Position numbers and translations under genes: made by a program
Part shown: piece after piece, positions 57,685-64,000 of the stretch
How positions within the stretch are numbered: the first letter of the stretch is position 1
Layout of the letters: each line of letters starts with the position of its first letter
The notes under the pieces: model-generated
Databases searched by the model: none
Seen by the model: the letters and a program-made list of their open reading frames with translations, nothing else
Told to the model about the DNA's origin: nothing
NCBI RefSeq assembly: GCF_039538145.1
Contig: NZ_BAABBV010000001.1
Location: 2,108,001 to 2,172,000 of the forward strand
Length of the DNA: 64,000 bases
Source of the DNA: Gryllotalpicola daejeonensis
GTDB taxonomy: Bacteria > Actinomycetota > Actinomycetes > Actinomycetales > Microbacteriaceae
Direction: 5' to 3'

Positions 57685-59196
57685 GTGAGCATCTCCGCTG
57701 CGGCCGACCTCGACCCAGAGGTCGCCTACCGCGCGGCTTCCGGCCGCGACCCCCGCTTCGACGGGCGCTTCTTCCTCGGGGTGACGACCACCGGAATCTA
57801 CTGCCGGCCGTCGTGCCCCGCGCGCAAGCCGCTGCGGCGCAACTCGGTGTTCTTCCCGACCGCCGCGGCCGCCGTCGCCGCGGGATTCCGCGCGTGCAAG
57901 CGGTGCCGCCCCGACTCGCTGCCCGGCTCGCGCCACTGGGATGCCAGCGGGGACCTCGCCGCGCGGGCCGTGCGAGCCATCCGCGACGGCGCCATCGACG
58001 AGCTCGGCGTCGCGGGGCTCGCGCGTCGGCTGTCGGTGAGCGAGAGGCACCTCCACCGCATCCTCGTGGCCGAAGTCGGGGCATCTCCGGTGCAGCTCAA
58101 TCGCACTCGCCGCGCCCAGACCGCGCGCACGCTCATCGAGCAGACGACACTGCCGCTCGCCGATGTCGCGTTCGCGGCCGGCTTCGGCAGCGTGCGCCAG
58201 TTCAACGAGGTGATGCTGGGGGAGTACGGCGCGCCGCCGTCCGCTTTGCGGCGACCGGCCACCGCCGGCACCGGCGCAACCGACACCGGCGAGGCGGCGG
58301 CGCCCGGCAGCCCGGCCTCGGACGCGGCGCCGACCATCGTGCTGCGCCTGCGACACCGGCGCCCCTATGACGCGGCCGCCATGCGCGCCTTCCAGCGGGC
58401 ACATGCCGTCAGCGGCATGGACGCGATCGCGGACGACGGCGCATTCACGACGAGCGTGCCCGCGCCGCACGGGACTGCGCTCGCGACGGTGGATTGGGGC
58501 TCGGCGAGCGACGAGCACCTCACTGTGCGCATCCAGCCCGCGGAGATCACGGACCTGACCGCGATCGTCGCGAAGCTGCGGCGCTGGCTCGACCTCGACG
58601 CCGACCCGCAGCTGATCCTCGACGCGCTCGGGCCCGATCCGGTCGTCGGCCCACTGATCACGGCGCGCCCGGGGCTGCGCGTGCCCGGCTCTCTGGACGG
58701 CCCGACCACGGCGATGCTCACCGTCATCGGCCAGGCGGTGTCGCTCAAGGCCGCCGCGGTCTTCGCGGCACGGCTCGTCGGGGCGTTCGGCGCACCCGTC
58801 GGCGACAGCGCCCTGCGAGCTTTCCCCGCGCCGCAGGTGGTGGCGGATGCCGGCGCAGACGCGCTGCGCGAGATCGGCCTCACCGGCTCGCGGGCCGCCG
58901 CGCTGCACCGCCTCGCCGAGGCGCTGGAGGGCGGACTCGAGCTGAGCCCCGCCGCCGATCGCGCCGAGGCGCGGCGCGCGCTGCTCGCGCTTCCCGGCAT
59001 CGGGCCGTGGACCGCCGATTACATCGCCCTGCGTGCCCTGGGCGACCCCGACGCGTTCGCCCCCGGCGACTTGGTGCTCAGGAAGGCCCTCGGCGCCAAG
59101 ACCGAGCGCGAGGCATCCGCGATCGCCGCCGCGTGGTCGCCGTGGCGCGGCTACGCCGCGATGCACCTGTGGACGGCCTCCGCATATCTTCCGTAG
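57685..59196 (+). CDS. Ada-AlkA fusion: methylphosphotriester sensor and 3-methyladenine DNA glycosylase
   Basis: 503 residues, three parts. Residues 1-80: Ada zinc domain with the four cysteines in YCRPSCPARK and FRACKRCRPD; the first one accepts the methyl group from phosphotriesters. Residues 90-180: AraC-type HTH (LSVSERHLHRILVAEVGASPVQLNR..LADVAFAAGFGSVRQFN). Residues 205-503: AlkA with the HhH motif LPGIGPWTADYIALRALG and the catalytic Asp in FAPGDLVLRK. The O6-methylguanine transferase part is absent. GTG at 57685 right behind GGAGGG. It both senses and repairs alkylated DNA and probably activates itself. Confidence 0.95.
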   Translation: MSISAAADLDPEVAYRAASGRDPRFDGRFFLGVTTTGIYCRPSCPARKPLRRNSVFFPTAAAAVAAGFRACKRCRPDSLPGSRHWDASGDLAARAVRAIRDGAIDELGVAGLARRLSVSERHLHRILVAEVGASPVQLNRTRRAQTARTLIEQTTLPLADVAFAAGFGSVRQFNEVMLGEYGAPPSALRRPATAGTGATDTGEAAAPGSPASDAAPTIVLRLRHRRPYDAAAMRAFQRAHAVSGMDAIADDGAFTTSVPAPHGTALATVDWGSASDEHLTVRIQPAEITDLTAIVAKLRRWLDLDADPQLILDALGPDPVVGPLITARPGLRVPGSLDGPTTAMLTVIGQAVSLKAAAVFAARLVGAFGAPVGDSALRAFPAPQVVADAGADALREIGLTGSRAAALHRLAEALEGGLELSPAADRAEARRALLALPGIGPWTADYIALRALGDPDAFAPGDLVLRKALGAKTEREASAIAAAWSPWRGYAAMHLWTASAYLP

Positions 59197-59254
59197 CGCC
59201 CCAAAGCGGGTGGGAGACCAGTGATCATGCAGGCATCGAACGTATCGTTTTCCG

Positions 59255-61000
59255 GTGACCCGAGCACGTCGACGGATGCCTGGGGCCGCGGCAGCCGCCC
59301 TGGTGGCGCTCGCCCTCGCGGTCTCAGCGGCGACCCCTGCGCAGGCGGCGCAGGGCGCGCCGGCCGCGCCGGGATCGGCTCCGACGTCAACGCCGGCGCC
59401 GACGGGCGCTGCGGCCGGCGCCGTCGCGGGCACGTGCCCCGACTACGAGTTCATCGGCGCCCGCGGCTCGGGCGAGGACAACAGCATCCCTTCCAAGAAG
59501 CGCTACACGTCGGCGAATCCGTCGTGGGGCATGGGCGGCGAGCTCGCTGACCTCTACCGGCGCATCAATCAGACCGCCGCGGCGAACTACACCACGATCA
59601 CGCCGTACGGCGTGCCGTACCCCGCTGTCGGCATCGACGTCGTGACGGGCGACGCGCTCGTGAGCGGCGACCTCAGCGTGTACTCGAAGTCGGTCGAGCT
59701 GGGCGCCCACGCCGCCGCCGCCGAGCTCGACCGCGTCAGCCGCGACTGCCCGCGCACCGGGGTCATCATGGCCGGCTACTCGCAAGGGGCGCAGGCCATC
59801 GTCGAGGCCGTGCTGTCGGCGACACCGAATGCGCGTCGCGCGCTGCTTGCGGCGGTCTTCCTCGGCAACACGTATTTCAACTCGCGCGACACGAACGACG
59901 ACTACGGCAGCTTCGCACCGGGCCTCGACGGCTACCTCGTCGGCAACAGCCACGGCGTGACCGATGCGACGCAGGCCGCGGCCAGCACGACGAGCGGGGA
60001 CGCCGACTGGGCCTCCAAGTTCGGCCAGGCGGCCATCTTCGACTACTGCCACGACGGCGACCCGATCTGCGGCCTCGTCGACGAGCGCACAGTGGACGGC
60101 ACCAGCTACCCCGTGCGCGACTTCGCGCACATCGTCTCGGCAACCGCGAGCCCCTCCGGCGACCCGAACATCCTCTCGCAGCACGGCACGTATCAGCGCG
60201 GCGATACGGCCAACGCGGCCCAGCAGCTGCGCAACGTGCTCGGTCTACCTCTGCAGCCCGCGCCGAAAGCCACCGCAAAGATCACGGGCCCGCAGACGGC
60301 CGCGGTCGGTGACGAGACGCGCTTCAACGCGGGTGGCAGCCTGAGCGATCCCGCCGATCCGATCGAACGCTACAGCTGGACGATCGACGCGGGCACCCCC
60401 ACCGCGCACCGGTTGTCGACGGAAACCCCCATCCTGTCCACGGTCTTCGCCACGCCCGGCTCGCACACCATCGCGCTGCGCACGACCACGATGACCGGCG
60501 CCCATGCCAGCGCGGCCGCGGAAGTGACAGTGACCGCCGCGCCGACGGCGGCACCTGAGGCGCCCACCAAAGTGACGGCGTTCGGCGGCGACCGGGCGGT
60601 CTCGCTGAGCTGGCCGGCCGTCGCCGGTGCCGAGTTCTACGCCGTGCGGGACGACAGCGGGAAGCTGCTCGCCGCCTTCACCCCGCTCGTGCCGGGCCAG
60701 CAGACGGTCTCATGGACCGACACCGGCCTGACCAACGGCCACTCGCGCTCCTACCGCGTATATGCCGTGAACAGCATGGGCCGCAGCACCGGGTCGGCGA
60801 CCGTCACGGCGAAGCCGCAGGCGGCCGCCGACCGAACCGCCTTCACGACGATCGCACTCCCCAGCCCCAAGGCCACACCGGTCGACGCCGAGCTCGCGTG
60901 GTCGCTCGGGCTGGGGCTCATCGTGGTGGTCCTCGCCCTGTCGCTCATCAGAACGCGGCCCAGCACGCCGCGCCGTCGGGTGCGGCTCAGGCGACGCTGA
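59255..61000 (+). CDS. Secreted cutinase-like esterase with PKD-like and fibronectin III domains and C-terminal membrane anchor
   Basis: 581 residues. Signal peptide to about residue 32 (ALAVSAATPAQAA). Cutinase domain 58-330: CPDYEFIGARGSGE, nucleophile Ser in MAGYSQGAQAI, Asp in YCHDGDPICG and His in RDFAHIVSA. Then a PKD-like domain (TGPQTAAVGDETRFNAGGS, 335-420), a fibronectin III domain (KVTAFGGDRAVSLSWPAVAGAEFYAV, 430-515), a TM helix near 550 and an Arg-rich tail RTRPSTPRRRVRLRRR that anchors it to the cell surface without an LPxTG. It hydrolyses esters such as cutin, lipids or polyesters. GTG at 59255 with a TATCGT -10 box 6 bp upstream. Confidence 0.88.
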   Translation: MTRARRRMPGAAAAALVALALAVSAATPAQAAQGAPAAPGSAPTSTPAPTGAAAGAVAGTCPDYEFIGARGSGEDNSIPSKKRYTSANPSWGMGGELADLYRRINQTAAANYTTITPYGVPYPAVGIDVVTGDALVSGDLSVYSKSVELGAHAAAAELDRVSRDCPRTGVIMAGYSQGAQAIVEAVLSATPNARRALLAAVFLGNTYFNSRDTNDDYGSFAPGLDGYLVGNSHGVTDATQAAASTTSGDADWASKFGQAAIFDYCHDGDPICGLVDERTVDGTSYPVRDFAHIVSATASPSGDPNILSQHGTYQRGDTANAAQQLRNVLGLPLQPAPKATAKITGPQTAAVGDETRFNAGGSLSDPADPIERYSWTIDAGTPTAHRLSTETPILSTVFATPGSHTIALRTTTMTGAHASAAAEVTVTAAPTAAPEAPTKVTAFGGDRAVSLSWPAVAGAEFYAVRDDSGKLLAAFTPLVPGQQTVSWTDTGLTNGHSRSYRVYAVNSMGRSTGSATVTAKPQAAADRTAFTTIALPSPKATPVDAELAWSLGLGLIVVVLALSLIRTRPSTPRRRVRLRRR

Positions 61001-61526
61001 CCGCGCGCTCCCGCGTGACATCCCAGCGGTGGTGCACGACATCGTGCACGAAATACTTCGCCAGCGTCTCAACGGTGAAGCGCGACCCGTCGGTCCGCCT
61101 GCCCGTGCGGCCGAGGTCGGCATCGGGGACCAGCTCGAACGCCTCGGCGATCGCATTCCCGGCCGCCGCGAGCTCGGCCGTCACCCGCGCCGGGTCCTGC
61201 GCGCGGTAGTTCTGCAGCTCTGCGGTCTCGTCCTGGTCCCAGTTGAGGAGCTCGGGGTCGACCAGCACGAGCATCAGGTTCAGGCGCGCAAGCATGATGC
61301 GGAAGACGTCGCGGGTGTGGGCTCCGTACTCGAGCGGCGACCACGTCGCGTCGTCCGGCCGCGCCTCGATGCCGTCGCCGGCGAGCACCTGCCGCCAGAC
61401 GTCGATCGCCTCGCGTGTGAGACGCGGAACGTCGCGATAGTCGATGGCGTCCGGGTCGAAACCGCACTCGGGGCAGGCACGCTCGAGCACCCAGGTCCAG
61501 TTCTTCGTGTCAGGAACGATCGGCAT
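60987..61526 (-). CDS. DinB family protein
   Basis: 179 residues, four-helix bundle. Candidate metal ligands: His in EYGAHTRDVFRIM (about residue 60) and the pair in KYFVHDVVHHRWDV near the end, the usual three-His pattern. The N-terminal CPECGFD resembles a zinc-ribbon-like turn often seen in this DinB subgroup (mycothiol-dependent/maleylpyruvate isomerase-like). ATG at 61526 with a CATACT box 6 bp upstream (leaderless). Overlaps the cutinase 3' end by 14 bp on the other strand. Reaction unknown. Confidence 0.85.
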   Translation of the reverse strand: MPIVPDTKNWTWVLERACPECGFDPDAIDYRDVPRLTREAIDVWRQVLAGDGIEARPDDATWSPLEYGAHTRDVFRIMLARLNLMLVLVDPELLNWDQDETAELQNYRAQDPARVTAELAAAGNAIAEAFELVPDADLGRTGRRTDGSRFTVETLAKYFVHDVVHHRWDVTRERAVSVA

Positions 61527-61549
61527 GTGCCCAGTATGGCGGGGCGGGG

Positions 61550-62896
61550 TCAGTAGTTCGGGCCGATGTCGGCGATCGCGCTCAGCTCGGGCGTCAGCGC
61601 GCCGCGCGCGGGGTTGCAGCCCGTCTCGTGCGGCAGCACCGTTCCGAGCTGCTGCGCCGTCCACGGCAGCGCGATGTCCGGCTGCTTCTTCCCCGACTCC
61701 GCCTTCGCCTTTGAGCCGATCGACGCGAGCTGCAGCGCGACCAGCCGCGCGAAGTTCGCACCCGCGGTCGAGTCATTCACCATCACGACGACCGTGAGCC
61801 CCGACTTCGGGTCCGAGTAGGCGGCCGTGTCGAAGCCGGGCACCGAGCTCGCATGCCCGACGAGCGGCCCCATCTTCTCGACGCCGAGCCCATACTGTGC
61901 CCACGACGGCGTCGACTTCGACACGATGATGCTCTTCTGCTGCTGAACGCTGAGCTTCGACGGCAGCAGCGAGCCCGCGGCCACGGCATGAACCAGAGTG
62001 GCCGTATCGCTCAGGTTGCTCACGAGACCGCCCGCCTGCTGCAACGCGGTGGGCGACAGGTCGGTGTCGTCATCCTTCACCTTGCAGTTCACGGCGCCCG
62101 TGACCGGGTCGCGGTCTGCTGCGTACCCCGTCGGGGCGGGCGACGGCAGCGTCGAGCTGTTCGGAATGGTGGTCGTCTCGCTGATGCCGAGCGGCCCGGT
62201 GACGTACTTGTCGTACAGCGACGCCCACGACGTGTTCGTCGCGGTCTGCAGCGCGAGCCCGAGCAGCACGAAGCCCGCGTTCGAGTACGCGAAGGTCTGA
62301 CCGGGGGCACCGACGCGCGGCTGCCCCAGCCCGCTGTTGATCAACTCGACCGTGTCCCAGGTGCGCGTCGGGTTGGTCACCATCTGCGGAATGAGCGAGT
62401 TCCAGTAATCGGGGAATCCGGAGGTGTTCTGGCACAGCGCCCCGAGCGTGAGGCCGTTCAGGCCGACCATGCGCGGCAGGTACTTCGAGACCTGGTCGGT
62501 CAGCTTCACCTTCTTGTCGCCGACGAGCCCGAGCAGCACGGTGCAGGTGGCGGACTTCGTGATCGAGCCGATGCGGAACGAGGCGTCGGTGCTCATCTCG
62601 TCGGCGCCCTTGTCGTGCGAGACGGTTCCCGACGCGGCCGTCCACGTGCCGGCCCACGGCGCCCACACCCCGGCGACGCCGCCGCTGCCGCCCGAGAGCT
62701 TGACCGCGTTGTCGAGGACGGCCTGCAGCTGCTTCGACGTGTCGTCAGGCATCCGATCGCCCGTGCTCGTGCCGATCGCCTCGACGCTCGCGCCCCCGCT
62801 CGCGCTGCACGCGGCCAACAGCAGAGCGCTCAATCCGAGCGCGATCGCCGCGATCGCGCGCCGCGCGCGACGGACAGGAATTCCCCGAGGCGACAT
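61550..62896 (-). CDS. Serine hydrolase lipoprotein, beta-lactamase/D-Ala-D-Ala carboxypeptidase family
   Basis: 448 residues. Twin-basic signal with lipobox LLLAACSAS (Cys about residue 30). Penicillin-binding fold: nucleophile Ser in RIGSITKSATC (SxxK), YSNAGFVLLGLAL (Tyr-x-Asn), and a late GHASSVPGFDTAAY in place of the KTG box. Family members cleave peptidoglycan peptides or esters. ATG at 62896 with GAGGGG upstream. It stands 23 bp before the DinB gene on the same strand, so may be co-transcribed. Confidence 0.88.
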   Translation of the reverse strand: MSPRGIPVRRARRAIAAIALGLSALLLAACSASGGASVEAIGTSTGDRMPDDTSKQLQAVLDNAVKLSGGSGGVAGVWAPWAGTWTAASGTVSHDKGADEMSTDASFRIGSITKSATCTVLLGLVGDKKVKLTDQVSKYLPRMVGLNGLTLGALCQNTSGFPDYWNSLIPQMVTNPTRTWDTVELINSGLGQPRVGAPGQTFAYSNAGFVLLGLALQTATNTSWASLYDKYVTGPLGISETTTIPNSSTLPSPAPTGYAADRDPVTGAVNCKVKDDDTDLSPTALQQAGGLVSNLSDTATLVHAVAAGSLLPSKLSVQQQKSIIVSKSTPSWAQYGLGVEKMGPLVGHASSVPGFDTAAYSDPKSGLTVVVMVNDSTAGANFARLVALQLASIGSKAKAESGKKQPDIALPWTAQQLGTVLPHETGCNPARGALTPELSAIADIGPNY

Positions 62897-62989
62897 GCTC
62901 ACCACCCCTCGTGCAGCACCAGCCTGCTTCGAGTCTAGGCGGGCGTCTAACGGGTTCACATCCGCCGATGGGATGACGGGCAGGCGGCG

Positions 62990-64000
62990 TTACGAAGCCG
63001 TTACCGCCACCCGCGGCGCTCGCCCGGCGTCGGCCATGAAGCGCTCGACGTCCTTGTCGACCCAGATGTCGGCCGGCCGCAGCGGGCGGGTCAGATAGAG
63101 CCCCTCGAGCGCCGTGATGCGGCTCAGCGCGACATACGTCTGCCCGGGGCTGAACGCCCGCGAGCCGAGGTCGACGATCGCCTGGTCGTAGGTCTTGCCC
63201 TGCGATTTGTGGATCGTGACAGCCCACGCGAGCCGCAGCGGGAACTGCGAGAACTCGGCGACGACGTCCTTCTCGAGCTTCTTCGTCACCGGGTCGTAGC
63301 TGTACTTGTGCCGCTCCCACGTCGCCGGCTCGACCTCGTAGCGCACGCCGTCGATCTCGACCTCGACGTTCGCGGTGATCTTCGTGACGGTGCCGATCGA
63401 CCCGTTCACCCAGCGCACCTCGCCCTGTCCCTGAGTGTCGTTGCGCAGGAACATCACCTGCGCCCCGACCTTCAGCTCGAGCGCCTCGTCGGCGGGGTAG
63501 TTGCGGCCGCCGAAGTCACCCGAGATCTCGGCCTTCGCGGTCTGCAGCCGCCCGGGCAGCCGCTGCAGCTGCGCCTGGTTGATGCGGTTCACCGAGTCGT
63601 TGCGGCTCGCGAGCGTGATGACACCGTCGCGCGGGGCCGGCCGGGCGCCGACGTCGTTGAGCCGATCGGCGATCTGCTTCGTGACCATGCCGTGCCGCAC
63701 CGCGTTCAGCATGTACTTGAACTCGGCCTCGTGCTGCCGGTGCACCTCCGACAGCTCGACAATGCGCAGCTCGGCGGTCTGCCACACCTTCGCGTCGAAG
63801 AACCACATCGAGCGGTAGGTGTCGGCGAAGTACTCGCGCTCCTCCTGGCTTCCGGGCACGGGCGCGAGCTGGTACGGGTCGCCGAACAGCACCACCTGCA
63901 CGCCGCCGAACGGCGACTGGCGCTTCCGCGCCTGGCGCAGGCTGCGGTCGATCGCATCCATTAGGTCGGCGTTGACCATCGACACCTCGTCGATCACGAG
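62990..64000 (-). CDS. PIF1/RecD-like DNA helicase, C-terminal part (5' end outside window)
   Basis: At least 336 residues are visible; the gene continues past the right edge, so the start is not in this window. From the edge: Walker B IDEVSMVNADLMD, motif III VVLFGDPYQLAPV, AVRHGMVTKQIADRL, the SH3-like insertion GAQVMFLRNDTQGQGEVRWVNGSIGTV, and motif V/VI AWAVTIHKSQGKTYDQ and GQTYVALSRITALEGLYL. This is the superfamily 1B architecture of PIF1 and related 5'-3' helicases. It ends 94 bp before the serine hydrolase start; no terminator-like hairpin is seen in between. Confidence 0.9.
   Translation of the reverse strand, partial: LVIDEVSMVNADLMDAIDRSLRQARKRQSPFGGVQVVLFGDPYQLAPVPGSQEEREYFADTYRSMWFFDAKVWQTAELRIVELSEVHRQHEAEFKYMLNAVRHGMVTKQIADRLNDVGARPAPRDGVITLASRNDSVNRINQAQLQRLPGRLQTAKAEISGDFGGRNYPADEALELKVGAQVMFLRNDTQGQGEVRWVNGSIGTVTKITANVEVEIDGVRYEVEPATWERHKYSYDPVTKKLEKDVVAEFSQFPLRLAWAVTIHKSQGKTYDQAIVDLGSRAFSPGQTYVALSRITALEGLYLTRPLRPADIWVDKDVERFMADAGRAPRVAVTAS

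Overview
This is a high-GC actinobacterial chromosome segment, most likely from the family Microbacteriaceae (genus not resolved). The reasons are the very high G+C with strong third-position bias, frequent GTG starts, many start codons about 6 nt behind a TAnnnT -10 box with no Shine-Dalgarno (leaderless mRNAs), an actinobacterial MhuD-type heme-degrading enzyme, an Ada-AlkA fusion, a DUF4190/MmpS-like membrane protein and a secreted cutinase. I see no prophage, insertion sequence, integrase, CRISPR array or rRNA. The only RNA gene is a tRNA-Gly(CCC). Coding density is very high: no gap between genes exceeds 300 bp, and the longer gaps (about 100-190 bp) hold palindromes, promoters or dispersed repeats that are listed as features.

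Layout. 0-6.7 kb: DUF4190/MmpS-like protein, small beta-barrel-type protein, dCTP deaminase, a TetR/DHA2 efflux pair around a shared operator, an enoyl-CoA isomerase-like protein and an SLC13-type permease. 6.8-11.6 kb: a single-chain heterodimer-like ABC exporter co-transcribed with a MarR regulator, then a small DUF1232-like membrane protein. 11.7-20.5 kb: a six-gene catabolic operon (acyl-CoA dehydrogenase, class III CoA-transferase, enolase-superfamily enzyme, alpha-methylacyl-CoA racemase, MHS transporter, benzaldehyde-dehydrogenase-like ALDH) divergent from a LysR regulator. 20.6-24.1 kb: a small unknown protein, an arsenic-type cluster (MFS, flavin monooxygenase, ArsR) and the tRNA. 24.2-29.5 kb: acetyltransferases, a GH13 enzyme, DUF2255, an aldo/keto reductase, a short fumarylacetoacetase-fold protein and MhuD. 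29.5-36.1 kb: an O-acetylhomoserine sulfhydrylase/flavin monooxygenase pair, a SIS protein, a membrane glycosyltransferase and an MFS.

36.2-46.6 kb: DUF2000/Lrp, deoC/HxlR, a fused luciferase-like/berberine-bridge-like flavoenzyme, MFS/HxlR, YceI, LuxR, a second berberine-bridge-type flavoenzyme and TetR. 46.6-53.8 kb: an alpha-1,6-glucan (dextran/isomaltooligosaccharide) operon with ROK repressor, binding protein, two permeases, a GH15 and a GH66 enzyme. 53.9-64 kb: an SDR, MarR/DHA2 pair, YeiH family permease, Ada-AlkA fusion, cutinase-PKD-FN3 surface protein, DinB protein, serine-hydrolase lipoprotein and the 3' end of a PIF1/RecD-like helicase that leaves the window.

How they fit together: this is an accessory catabolic and transport region of a soil- or plant-associated heterotroph. 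At least seven local regulator/transporter or regulator/enzyme pairs can be seen, and most have a visible palindrome in the shared promoter. The most interesting units are the CoA-dependent catabolic operon at 11.7-19.3 kb (substrate unknown), the apparently cytoplasmic GH66/GH15 import operon, the fused two-flavin oxidoreductase at 38.3 kb, and the palindromic repeats that fill the spaces between convergent genes.
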